DNA of 64,000 nt from Pyxidicoccus caerfyrddinensis. GTDB taxonomy: Bacteria; Myxococcota; Myxococcia; Myxococcales; Myxococcaceae. Position 1 is the stretch's first letter; each line of letters starts with the position of its first letter. The DNA is taken from assembly GCF_010894405.1 (NCBI RefSeq), contig NZ_JAAIYA010000014.1:124001-188000 (forward strand), written 5' to 3'. Below, piece by piece: positions 17,429 to 26,500 of this stretch. The notes beneath the pieces were generated by a model, which made no database searches, was not told the origin of the DNA, and saw only the letters and a list, made by a program, of their open reading frames with translations. The position numbers and the translations under genes were made by a program.

Positions 17429-18190
17429 TCAGGCCTTCATCTTGTAACCGGACTTCAACACCATCCACGTCACGACGGTGGCCACCACGGCGACGCCGGC
17501 GAGGATGGCGCCGCCCACCGCGGGGGAGAAGCTGCTCTGGCCCAGCATGCCGTAGCGCAGCCCCTCCACCATGTAGACCATGGGGTTGAAGAGGCTGACC
17601 TCCTTCCACGGCGAGGGCAGCGTGCGCACCGAGTAGAAGACGCCGCCCAGGAAGGTGAGGGGCAGCATGACGAAGGTGGGGAAGAAGTTGATCTGCTCGA
17701 ACTTCTCCGCCCACACGGCGGCCAGCATGCCCAGCACGCTGAAGACGTAGGAAGACAAGAGCAGGAAGTACGCGGCCACCCACGCGTGCTCGAGGCTGAA
17801 GCCGGTGAAGAGGGCGGCCACCGCCCAGGTGAGGCCGCCCACCACGAGGCCGCGCACCATGGCGCCGCCGATGAAGCCGGCCATCAGCTCGCCGGGGCCC
17901 AGGGGCGACACCAGCAGGTCCACCACGGTGCCCTGAATCTTGGTGATGAACAGCGACGAGGAGCTGTTGAGGAAGGCGTTGTTGGCGATGCCGAGGAAGA
18001 CGAGCCCCGGCACGATGAAGTGCAGGTAGGGCGTGCCGTCCACCGTCTGCACCCGGCCGGAGATGGAGTAGCCGAAGACGATGAAATACAGCGTGGTGCT
18101 GATGAGGGGCGAGAGGACGGTCTGGCCCGGCACGCGCATGAAGCGCCGGACCTCCTTCGCGAACAGCGTCTGCATCCCGAGGACGTTCAT
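17429..18190 (-). CDS. ABC-2 type transporter permease
   Basis: A 253-residue inner-membrane protein with six predicted membrane segments in the ABC-2 pattern (Pfam ABC2_membrane, YadH/NodJ-like). The conserved block 'PLTFLGGVFYSVRTLP' before the last two helices is typical. It should form the membrane pore of an exporter driven by the ATPase encoded just upstream; the substrate is unknown. The ATG at 18190 lies 23 bases after the ATPase stop, indicating one operon. Confidence 0.93.
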   Translation of the reverse strand: MNVLGMQTLFAKEVRRFMRVPGQTVLSPLISTTLYFIVFGYSISGRVQTVDGTPYLHFIVPGLVFLGIANNAFLNSSSSLFITKIQGTVVDLLVSPLGPGELMAGFIGGAMVRGLVVGGLTWAVAALFTGFSLEHAWVAAYFLLLSSYVFSVLGMLAAVWAEKFEQINFFPTFVMLPLTFLGGVFYSVRTLPSPWKEVSLFNPMVYMVEGLRYGMLGQSSFSPAVGGAILAGVAVVATVVTWMVLKSGYKMKA

Positions 18191-18213
18191 GATGGGCAGT
18201 GGGCGCGGTGGGT

Positions 18214-19146
18214 TCAGGCGGCCTGGGGACGGCCGCGGAGGATTTCGATGAGCACGTCCTCCATGCGCGAGCGGCGTGTCTCCACGTCGGCGATGGGCTG
18301 CCCTTCCGCGTAGAGCGCGCGGAGCAGCTCGCCCGAGGGCGCGCAGCCCTCGCGCTCGACATAGGTGAGGGTGCGGCCATCCGCGGAGAGGCTGGCGGCG
18401 AAGCGGCGGCCGACCTCGGACAGGGCGGCCTGGGGGTGGTCGAAGGTGACGACGACGCGGCGCTCGCCGAAGCGGCGCAGCAGCGTGGCCTTGTCCTCCA
18501 CCATGAGCAGCTTGCCCTCGTTGATGATGCCCACGCGGTCGGCCAATTCCTCGGCCTCTTCCAGGTAGTGCGTGGTGAGGACGATGGTGGTGCCCTCGGA
18601 CGCGAGCCTGCGCACGTACGTCCACAGGTCGCGGCGCAGCTCCACGTCCACGCCCGCGGTGGGCTCGTCGAGGAAGACGAGGCGGGGCTTGTGCACCAGC
18701 GCCTTGGCGATGAGCAGCCGGCGCTTCATGCCGCCGGAGAGGGCGCGCGTCATCGCGTCCTTCTTGGCCTGGAGGTTGAGGGCGGTGAGCACCTCGTCGA
18801 TGCGGGCCTCGTCCCGGGGGCGGCCGTAGTAGCCGAGCTGGATGCGCAGGGACTCGGCCACGGAGAAGAACGGGTCGAAGTTGATTTCCTGCGGCACCAG
18901 CCCGATTTCGTAGCGGGGGCCCACCGAGTCCTGGTCCAGGTCCTTGCCGAAGACGCGGATGGTACCGGAGGTCTTCTTCACCAGGCCGCAGACGCTGCCA
19001 ATCATGGTCGTCTTGCCGGCGCCGTTGGGGCCGAGCAGGGCGAAGATTTCGCCCGGACGGATGGCGAGGTCCATCGAGTGCAGCGCGGTGAAGTTGCCGT
19101 ACCGCTTGGTGAGTCCCTGAAGCTCGAGGGCGGGCGTCGTCGACAT
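18214..19146 (-). CDS. ABC transporter ATP-binding protein (YadG/NodI-like exporter)
   Basis: A 310-residue cytoplasmic ATPase with Walker A 'GPNGAGKTT' (about 36-44), Q-loop 'GLVPQE', signature 'LSGGMKRR' (about 136), Walker B 'LVFLDEPTAGVD' and switch 'TTHYLEEAEE'. It pairs with the ABC-2 permease gene that follows directly. The pair resembles YadG/YadH and drug or polysaccharide exporters; the Cys-free C-terminal 90 residues are the usual regulatory extension. First gene of a two-gene operon. Confidence 0.95.
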   Translation of the reverse strand: MSTTPALELQGLTKRYGNFTALHSMDLAIRPGEIFALLGPNGAGKTTMIGSVCGLVKKTSGTIRVFGKDLDQDSVGPRYEIGLVPQEINFDPFFSVAESLRIQLGYYGRPRDEARIDEVLTALNLQAKKDAMTRALSGGMKRRLLIAKALVHKPRLVFLDEPTAGVDVELRRDLWTYVRRLASEGTTIVLTTHYLEEAEELADRVGIINEGKLLMVEDKATLLRRFGERRVVVTFDHPQAALSEVGRRFAASLSADGRTLTYVEREGCAPSGELLRALYAEGQPIADVETRRSRMEDVLIEILRGRPQAA

Positions 19147-19289
19147 GGCGGCGCCTCGAATAACACCTTCGAGGCGGGTGCGCCTGACTCTCGTGTGGCG
19201 CGGTGTGCCGAACGCCGGGAGATTTGTCAGGGAGCGAGCTGGCGGCCTCCCTGCACACGGGTCAGGGGTCGATTAGAAACTCGGGTCTG

Positions 19290-20378
19290 ATGTCCCTTCG
19301 AACGCGTCTCCAGGGCCGCTTCCACCTGCTGGCGGCCGCCCTCGTCACCGTCGTCCAGCTCCCGCCGGTGCTCTGGTTCTGCTGGCTCACGCGCACGCCG
19401 CTGCCGGCGCTCGTGGCGCTGGGCGTCTCGTGGCCGTACCTGAAGCAGCTCCAGAGTCCCTGGACGACGACGCCTCGCGCGGCCTCCACCTATGTGGCGC
19501 TGGGGTGGTGGTCGGCCTGCCTGGTGTTCGACCTGCTCATGCTCCCCGCCGTGCTCGCCATCCAGGCGGGCGCTCCCGGGGGCGTGACGTGGGGAATGGC
19601 GGGGGCCGTCGCGCTGATGATGGGGAGTGACGCGGTGCTCGGCCGGCCCCGGTTGCGGAAGCGGACGGTGCGCGTGGCGGGACTTCCGAAGGAACTCGAC
19701 GGCTATCGCATCGGACAACTCTCGGACGTGCACTGCGGACCCCACGTGCCCGAGGAGAAGGTTGCCGGGTGGGTGTCGCGCCTCAACGGGCTGGAGCTGG
19801 ACCTCGTCACCGTCACGGGGGACTTGATTACGAATGGCTCCTCGCACGTGGAGGCCGTGGCGCGGGCGCTGGGAGGACTGCGCGCGAGGGACGGCGCCTT
19901 CGCGTGCATGGGCAACCACGACTACTTCACGGATGGCGAGCACCTGGTCCGCGAGCTGGAGCGGAACGGGCTGACGGTGCTGCGCAACCGGGGCGTGGTG
20001 GTGAGGCGAGAAGGGGCGAACCTGTATGTCGCGGGTGTCGATGACACGTGGACGTCACGCCACGACGTGGAGCGGGCGCTCGAGGCACGGCCGGACGGTG
20101 CTCCCACGGTGCTGCTGGCGCATGACCCGGACCTGTTTCCCCAGGCGCAGGCTCGTGGCGTGGAGCTGACGCTCTCGGGGCACACGCACGGGGGGCAGCT
20201 CGCGGTCCCGTGGGTGCGCCGACTGTCGCTGGCGCGGTTCATGACCCGGTGGACGGCGGGGATGTACCGGCAGGGCAGCTCGTGGCTGTATGTGAATCGC
20301 GGCGCGGGCACCACGGGGCCGCCGGTGCGGCTGGGCGCTCCGGCGGAGCTGGCGGTCATCACGCTGCGGCGGGCGTGA
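19290..20378 (+). CDS. membrane-anchored metallophosphoesterase (YkuE/YaeI-like)
   Basis: A 362-residue protein with several N-terminal membrane helices (about 10-120) followed by a calcineurin-like phosphoesterase domain. The metal ligands are present in order: SDVHCGPH (about 146), GDLITNG (about 176), GNHDYF (about 207), LAHDPDLF (about 275) and SGHTHGG (about 297). Relatives hydrolyse lipid pyrophosphates or other phosphodiesters at the membrane. I used the ATG at 19290; the frame is open back to 19203 but lacks a better site. The stop codon lies at the edge of a sequence repeat shared with the sigma-factor gene downstream. Confidence 0.88.
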   Translation: MSLRTRLQGRFHLLAAALVTVVQLPPVLWFCWLTRTPLPALVALGVSWPYLKQLQSPWTTTPRAASTYVALGWWSACLVFDLLMLPAVLAIQAGAPGGVTWGMAGAVALMMGSDAVLGRPRLRKRTVRVAGLPKELDGYRIGQLSDVHCGPHVPEEKVAGWVSRLNGLELDLVTVTGDLITNGSSHVEAVARALGGLRARDGAFACMGNHDYFTDGEHLVRELERNGLTVLRNRGVVVRREGANLYVAGVDDTWTSRHDVERALEARPDGAPTVLLAHDPDLFPQAQARGVELTLSGHTHGGQLAVPWVRRLSLARFMTRWTAGMYRQGSSWLYVNRGAGTTGPPVRLGAPAELAVITLRRA

Positions 20379-20400
20379 CAGCGGACCGGGGCGAAGCGCC

Positions 20401-20455
20401 TCAAACCTCTGTCGCATCAAGCAGTCCGCGCAGCCGCTCTCGTTGCTGCGAGAGT
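20401..20455 (-). pseudogene. relic of the 3' end of a second ECF42-like sigma factor gene
   Basis: Read on the minus strand this stretch encodes 'QQRERLRGLLDATEV' and a stop. That parallels the final residues of the intact sigma factor next door ('LEERLRELLDVTGD' and stop). The similarity continues on both sides as a tandem repeat with an offset of 79 bases: 20375-20437 against 20454-20516, starting with the shared TGACAGCGG. Most of the upstream gene body is missing, so this is a degenerate tail left by a tandem duplication and deletion. Confidence 0.6.
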
Positions 20456-20479
20456 GACAGCGGCCCCGGACGGAGCGCT

Positions 20480-21745
20480 TCAGTCCCCTGTCACGTCGAG
20501 CAGTTCGCGCAGCCGCTCCTCCAGGAAGCGCCGCTCCGGCGCGGTGCGCACCAGCGCCAGGGCGCGCCGGTAGCTGGCAGCTGCTTCCTCATTGCGTCCC
20601 AGTCGTCGCAGCAGCTCGGCGCGCGCGGCCGGGAGCAGGTGATAGTCCGTGAGCCTTCCGGACGTCTCCAGGTCGTCCACCAGCGCGAGGCCGTGCTCGG
20701 GCCCGCGCGCCATGGCCACCGCCGCCGCGCGGTTCAATTCCACGACGGGGCCGGGCGACAGCTCACACAGCTTCTCGTAGAGCGCGGCAATCTGCGCCCA
20801 GTCCGTGTCCTCGGCCCGCGCCGCCTGCGCGTGCAGCGCGGCGATGGCCGCCTGGAGCGTGTACGGCCCCCGGGCCCCCAGCGCTAACGCCGCGTCGAGC
20901 TGCGCCAGCCCCTCCCGAAGCTCCTCGCGGTCCCACAGCGCGCGGTCCTGCCTGTCGAGCAGGACCAGTCCCCCATCCGCCGCCACGCGCGCACGGCGAC
21001 GCGCATGGTGCAGCAGCATCAGCGCGAGCAGGGACGCGACTTCCGCATCGCGCGGCAACAGCGAGCGCGCGAGCCAGCCCAGTCGCAGTGCCTCCGCGCA
21101 CAGTTCCACCCGTAACAGCTCCGGCCCGTCCGTGGCCGCATAGCCCTCGGAGAACACGAGATACACGGTGTGCAGCACCCCGTGCGTGCGCTCGCCCAGT
21201 GCCTCCGCTTCCGGCACGGAGTAGGGAATGCCCGCGTCGCGAATCTTGCGCTGCGCGCGCACCAGCCGCTGCGCCATCGTCGCCGGTGGTACGAGGAAGG
21301 CGTGCGCAATCTCCTCCGTCGTGAGGCCGCACAACGTACGCAGCGCGAGCGCCACCTGGGCCTCGGGAGAGAGCGCCGGATGGCAGCACGTGAAGAGCAG
21401 GCGCAGCGTGTCGTCCGGAAGCGCCTGCCACTCCGTGCCATCCGGCGGCGGCGCGAGCTCCTGCTCGATGCGCGCCACCGCCTCCAACTCATCCACGCGA
21501 GTCCCCAGGCGCACCCCGCGCCGCACGCGGTCCACCGCCTTGTTGCGCGCGGCGCGGATGACCCAGGCCCGCGGCTCGTGAGGGATTCCCTGTCGTGGCC
21601 ACTGCGTGAGCGCATCCGCGAAGGCTTCCTGCACCACCTCTTCGGCCGCGGCGAAGTCTCCGCCGAGCACACGGATGACCGTGGCCACGATGCGGCCATA
21701 GTCCTCGCGGTAGGTCTGCTCCAGGGTGGAGCCCGGGGTGCTCAC
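20480..21745 (-). CDS. ECF42-type RNA polymerase sigma factor with C-terminal TPR-like extension
   Basis: A 421-residue sigma factor. Region 2 (about 10-80, 'VVQEAFADALTQWP', 'PRAWVIRAARNKAVDRVRR') and region 4 (about 110-170, 'CGLTTEEIAHAFLVPPATMAQRLVRAQRKIR') are followed by a 240-residue helical extension. That extension (DUF6596/TPR-like) is the mark of group ECF42. In that group the extension is needed for activity and the genes lie beside DGPF/YCII proteins rather than an anti-sigma factor. Exactly that arrangement is found here: the DGPF gene ends 10 bases upstream. No anti-sigma gene is adjacent. Confidence 0.93.
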   Translation of the reverse strand: MSTPGSTLEQTYREDYGRIVATVIRVLGGDFAAAEEVVQEAFADALTQWPRQGIPHEPRAWVIRAARNKAVDRVRRGVRLGTRVDELEAVARIEQELAPPPDGTEWQALPDDTLRLLFTCCHPALSPEAQVALALRTLCGLTTEEIAHAFLVPPATMAQRLVRAQRKIRDAGIPYSVPEAEALGERTHGVLHTVYLVFSEGYAATDGPELLRVELCAEALRLGWLARSLLPRDAEVASLLALMLLHHARRRARVAADGGLVLLDRQDRALWDREELREGLAQLDAALALGARGPYTLQAAIAALHAQAARAEDTDWAQIAALYEKLCELSPGPVVELNRAAAVAMARGPEHGLALVDDLETSGRLTDYHLLPAARAELLRRLGRNEEAAASYRRALALVRTAPERRFLEERLRELLDVTGD

Positions 21746-21755
21746 TCGCGCGCGT

Positions 21756-22115
21756 TCAGCCCTGCTTCGTGAAGTCCACCACGGGGCGCACCTCGATGCT
21801 GCCGGTGCGCGCGCTCGGAATGCGCGAGGCGATGGCGATGGCCTGGTCGATGTTCTCCGCCTCGATGAGGTAGAAGCCGCCCAATTGCTCCTTCGTCTCG
21901 GCGAAGGGGCCGTCCGTCGTCAGGCGCTTGCCGTCGCGGATGCGCACCGTGGTGGCGGTGGCCACGGGCTGCAGCGCCTCGCCCGCCGTGTAGTTGCCGC
22001 TCTTGCGGATGCTCTCCGTGAAGGACATGTACTCGCCCATCACCCGCTCGGCCTCGTCCTTCGGCAGGGTCTCCCACACCTTCTCGTTCTCGTAGATGGC
22101 CAGCACGTAGCGCAT
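21756..22115 (-). CDS. YCII-related DGPF-domain protein
   Basis: A 119-residue small protein with the ferredoxin-like YCII fold and the diagnostic motif 'TDGPFAETKEQLGG'. It ends with 'GSIEVRPV', the typical last strand. DGPF proteins are the standard partners of ECF42 sigma factors and probably belong to their regulon or modulate them; their biochemical role is unsettled. The gene lies directly upstream of the sigma gene with 10 bases between them, so they form one operon. Confidence 0.92.
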   Translation of the reverse strand: MRYVLAIYENEKVWETLPKDEAERVMGEYMSFTESIRKSGNYTAGEALQPVATATTVRIRDGKRLTTDGPFAETKEQLGGFYLIEAENIDQAIAIASRIPSARTGSIEVRPVVDFTKQG

Positions 22116-22176
22116 GGTGTTCCTCTGAAGTTCGGGGGGAGTGGAGCCTCCCCGACGAAGGGTCGAACGAGGTCCG

Positions 22177-22198
22177 CGAAAATCGACCGGCATTTTCG
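22177..22198. promoter_or_regulatory. inverted repeat upstream of the DGPF/ECF42 operon
   Basis: CGAAAAT and ATTTTCG flank an 8-base spacer in the 226-base region between two divergent sigma-factor units. It is AT-rich against the surroundings and sits about 62 bases upstream of the DGPF start, a fitting place for an operator or a sigma-specific promoter. Confidence 0.4.
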
Positions 22199-22341
22199 AC
22201 GGGATTTTCCCGGGGCTCCAGGCCCCTCCGTCCCCCATGGTTCCGCGGGGTTGGACGGCGGCGCGAGTCCGATAGACTCGCAGGTCACATCTCCGGCCCG
22301 GGTGGCACTTGAGGGTGTCCCCGTTCCACGCCAGGAGAGCC

Positions 22342-23448
22342 ATGCTCACGCCACCGACCCTCAGTGAAACCGATGTCCGCCTCGCCGCCGCGGGGGACCG
22401 CTCCGCCTACGAGCGGCTGGTGCGGCGCTGTGCCGGGCTGGTGAGCGCCATCGCGCTGTCCATCGTCCACGACGTGGGGCGCAGCGAGGACGTGGCCCAG
22501 GAGGTGTTCGTCGCCGCGTGGAAGGACCTCGCCCGGCTGCGCAACCCCCGCACCTTCCTCCCGTGGCTGCGCAACATGACGCGCCATCTGTCCTTCCGGA
22601 TGCTGCGCGACAGGCACGTGCCCACGGAGGACGAGCGCCTCGCGAGCCAGGCCGATGAGCGGGCCACCGCGGCCGAGCAGTTGCTCGCGGCGGAGCGTGA
22701 CTCCGTCCTGGACGACGCGCTGATGGCGCTCGAGGTGGAGGACCGCGAGGTGCTCTTCGTCTACTACCGAGAAGGCAGGTCGCTGCGGCAGGTGGCGTCA
22801 CTGTTGGACCTCTCCGAGCCGGCCGCGCGCAAGCGGCTCTCTCGCGCCCGGGCTCGGCTGCGCGAGGGCGTCGAGGCACGGCTGGGCGATTTCGCCGTGA
22901 GCACGGCGCCTGGCCCGAAGCTGTCGGCGAACGTCATGGCCCTGCTGCCGTCGACGCTCGGCTCGGGCGCCGCCGTCGCCACGTCCTTCAAGGTGGCGAC
23001 CAGCGGTGGCGCGACGTGGCTCTCCTTCGTCGCACCGCTCGCCATGCTCGCCGGGACGCTGGGCGGAATCTCATTCTCCGTCCGGAAGCTGCGGGCCCGC
23101 GCGCGCGACGAGGAGGAGCGGCGGGGAGTTGGCCGCTATGGGCTCATGGCCGGCGCCGCCACCAGCATCGCGGTGGTGGGCATGGGCGTGGCCACCGTCT
23201 TCGATTTCCCGCTCTCGTGGTTCATCGGGCTCTGGGCGGGCTTCATCTTCACCTGGGACTGGCTGGTGCTCGTCTACCTGCCGCGTGTCACCGCCCGCCG
23301 GCTCGTGCTGGAGCGCGCCGAGGACCCCTCCGCCGCGAGCCGCCAGCACCGGGAGCGCGTGGCGGCCCTGGTGCTGATGGCCCTGGTGACGGGCTGCTCC
23401 CTCGCGTCCCTGGGCCTCATGCTCCGCATCCTGCTGCGCGGCGCCTGA
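22342..23448 (+). CDS. ECF sigma factor fused to a C-terminal membrane domain
   Basis: A 368-residue protein. Sigma region 2 (about 15-85, 'DVAQEVFVAAWKDLARLRNP', 'FLPWLRNMTRHLSFRMLRD') and region 4 (about 120-175, 'DREVLFVYYREGRSLRQVA', 'SEPAARKRLSRARARLRE') come first. A hydrophobic half with four likely membrane helices follows (about 225-245, 270-290, 295-320 and 345-365). The fused membrane part probably holds the sigma factor at the inner membrane and may replace a separate anti-sigma factor. The ATG at 22342 has GGAG 5-6 bases upstream. It is divergent from the DGPF/ECF42 operon. Confidence 0.9.
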   Translation: MLTPPTLSETDVRLAAAGDRSAYERLVRRCAGLVSAIALSIVHDVGRSEDVAQEVFVAAWKDLARLRNPRTFLPWLRNMTRHLSFRMLRDRHVPTEDERLASQADERATAAEQLLAAERDSVLDDALMALEVEDREVLFVYYREGRSLRQVASLLDLSEPAARKRLSRARARLREGVEARLGDFAVSTAPGPKLSANVMALLPSTLGSGAAVATSFKVATSGGATWLSFVAPLAMLAGTLGGISFSVRKLRARARDEEERRGVGRYGLMAGAATSIAVVGMGVATVFDFPLSWFIGLWAGFIFTWDWLVLVYLPRVTARRLVLERAEDPSAASRQHRERVAALVLMALVTGCSLASLGLMLRILLRGA

Positions 23449-23477
23449 CCCCTCCGGCGATATCTGGAGTCTGGAGT

Positions 23478-23501
23478 GCCCCCGGCGTGCATGCCGGGGG
23501 C
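23478..23501. terminator. bidirectional terminator hairpin
   Basis: A perfect 9-bp stem GCCCCCGGC/GCCGGGGGC with loop GTGCAT lies between the converging membrane sigma gene and the end of the four-gene minus-strand operon. Confidence 0.7.
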
Positions 23502-23517
23502 CTCGTGTGTCCCGGCG

Positions 23518-26500
23518 TCAGGCTCCGGAGGCAGCCAGGGCCGGGAGTACATCCGGCCCGGCGCTCGCGGCACCGGACCGGAGGGTCGCAATGGCCGTCC
23601 CGGAGGAGCCCAGGTAGCCCAGAATCATGACCACCGCGAGGCCGCCAGCCGGAATGAACTTCAAGGCCTTGTTCATGTCCGGCGTGGCGAGGAAGCGCAG
23701 GGCCTGGCCGGGGATGATGTTCGTCAGGGTGCGGGCGAAGGCCAGCGGGTCGCGCTTGTCGGCGGGCAGGGCGGCGTAGTGCCAGGAGGTCATGATGATG
23801 TTGGCGGCGCCCCAGAGCGAGATGCTGACCTCGCCCGTGTAGATTTTCAGCTTGCCGGCGCGCATCAGCAGGAGGAGCAGCCCGCGCGTGGGACCCAGCC
23901 CGAGCTGGAGCAGCCAGATGAAGCCGGGGAAGCCGGCCTGGCCCGGGCAGAACTCGGGAGCAGGCGTGGCGGGGTTGAGCGCCCAGGGCATGCTGCACAG
24001 GGTCGTCACGTAGCGAAGGAGGACGGAGACGAGGCCCTTGGTGGGGTCACCCTTCCCAGCGGCATGGAGCGTGATGAGGAGGCCATCCGGAGCAATGCGC
24101 ACGAACATGGTGGCCGCGTAGGTGGCGAGGCAGAAGTCCCGCAGCAGCTTCTCCCAGCCGGGGTCGGCGGCCGCGAGCGGGGCTTCTCCGGACGACGGGA
24201 GTCCCAGCTTGCCCTTCAGCCACTCCACGGAGAACGACTTCCGGAAGAGGTCCAGCGTGGCGTTGTCCGGGATGGGCGTCTTGTCCAGCAGCACCTTGTA
24301 GAGGAGGGTGGTGGGAATCGCGACGAGGTACGCAACGAGGTCCACGGGCTGGAAGCTCAGCGTGTCGCCGGTGAACAACTTGTAGAGCTGCGAGACGACG
24401 GGAATCTCCCACTTCTCGGTGATGGCCTCGCGGAAGGCCTGCACCACGTCCGCGAGCAGGTCGAAGAGGGAGAGGACGACGCCTCGGGCCGCGTCGAGCG
24501 CGAAGAGGGCGATGCTCTCCATCACCTTGATGACGCCGCTGAGCAGCAGCTCCAGCGCGCGGTCCGGCTCGTTGCCGATGTTGGTGAAGTAGCCCACGCC
24601 CTCGTTCCACGCCTGCTTGCCGTCCCCGAACTCGAAGTTCTGCGACAGCTTGTGGAACTCCTCCATCAGCGCCTCCAGGCTGGAGGACACCGCGGGCGAG
24701 CGCAGCGCGAGGCCCATGGCGCTCCTGGACGCGGGGTCGTCCGAGCTCTGCTGGAAGGCGTTGAGCAACAGGTTGTGGTCCGTCGCGTGCTCCTCATCCT
24801 CCGAGGGCCGGTTCCGGGAGAAGTAGCTCCCGGTGCTGGGATTCCCATCGGCCTGGAGGATGGACACGGTGCGGTCCACGACCTGCTTGAGGTCATTCTT
24901 CAGCGTGTCGAAGCCCTCCGCCACGGCCCCCCGGACGTGCTGGATGCCCGCCACGGTGACGCCCAGCACAGTGTCGATGGTGTGCCTCACCACCTTCGCC
25001 GTCCGCCGGATGTCGTCGAAGTCGAAGAGGAAGGCCAGCCACTCGTAGAGCTGCTCCAGCTTGACCTTGAGCCAGTTCCAGACGCCCTCCACGAAGTCGA
25101 AGGCCTGCTGGGCGAACTCGATGACCGCCTCGAAGATGCGGTTGCCAATCTCGAACAGCACCTTGCCGATGCCGTCGATGACGGTGACGACGATTCTCTT
25201 GATGTTGTCGACGACCCAGCTCACGCCGTTCTTGAAGGCCTTCCACATGCTGCCCCAGTCCACGCTGAAGAGGCCGCCCAGGGCCTCGGGGCCCGTCGCC
25301 TTCGCCGCGGCCCAGCTCCGGGCCTCCGCGACGCTGGTGGTCCGGTACATGGGGAACCCGGAGGTGAAGTCCACCTCCCACGCCTGCTCGCCCAGCGCGC
25401 GCAGGTCCAGCTGCGGCCGGAAGCCCGCCGCCGCCGCGTGGCGCGCGACGAACGCGTAGGAGACGGCCCGCGCGCCCCCATCCGTCTGGGCAATTTTCAT
25501 GGAGGCCTGGGACAGCTCCGCCAGGCTCCGCGCGTACTCGGGCTTGCGGTACTCCGGCGGGAGGAGGTACTTGCCGGAGCGGTCCTTCGCCTTGAGCACG
25601 TCGTCCGCCTTCAGGCCGGCCAGTTTCTGCTGGAGCTGCCCGTTGGGCTCCACCCGCAGCGGGCTGCCGGCGAGCGTGGTGGGCGTCTCCACGAACAGGG
25701 TCGCGGCCGCGAGCGCGTTGGCGCGCTGGTGGATGACGATGCGCCCGTCAGTGCCCGCGCGCACCTGGACCTTCTCCACCTGGCTGCACCGGTACGCCAG
25801 GCCGTCCACCCAGAGCGTGGTGAGGAAGGACGTGTGGAGCGTCACCGGCGCGTTGGCCATGGGCACGCCCTTGCGGCTCAGCACCGTGAGCTCGAGCGCG
25901 TGGGTGGGCACCTTCGCCATCGTCTCGCTGACGTGGGGAACCTCCACGGGCTCCTCGAACCACTGGCTCGTGCCGGGCGCCTGCCAGAAGCGCAGCAGGT
26001 CTCCACCCCGCGTGACGGTGTACGCCTCCGAGTAGCCCGAAGCGCTCTGGCCCACGGAGAAGAGGGCGTTGCCCACCGAGTTGCCCAGCGAGAACAGCGG
26101 CGCCCAGCCGGCGAGCCTGCCGCGCGAGTCCGTGCGCTGCGCGGTGTGGTGGAGCCGGCCGTCCTCGCTCACGCCGAACACCTCCAGGAGGGAGTCGAAG
26201 CGCGGCGTGGCGAAGATGCGCGACAGCTTCGTGTCCTGACTGGCGTCCACGCGCACCCAGTCGTCGAACTGGATGCCGCCGGTGGAGTACTTCCGCTGCT
26301 TCTTCAGCCAGAGCCGGCCGGTGTCGCGCTCCACCGCGAAGACATTGAGGAGGTCCTCCGCGTCCGTCACCACGGAGAGCGTGCTCACCAGGAGGGGACC
26401 GAGCTCGTGGAGCTGGCTCGTGCGGAAGCTGTCCTCGGCGAAGAGCACGCGGTCGTTCTCGCCGATGGCGAAGAGCGCGGACTGGACGGGGTTGTTCGCC

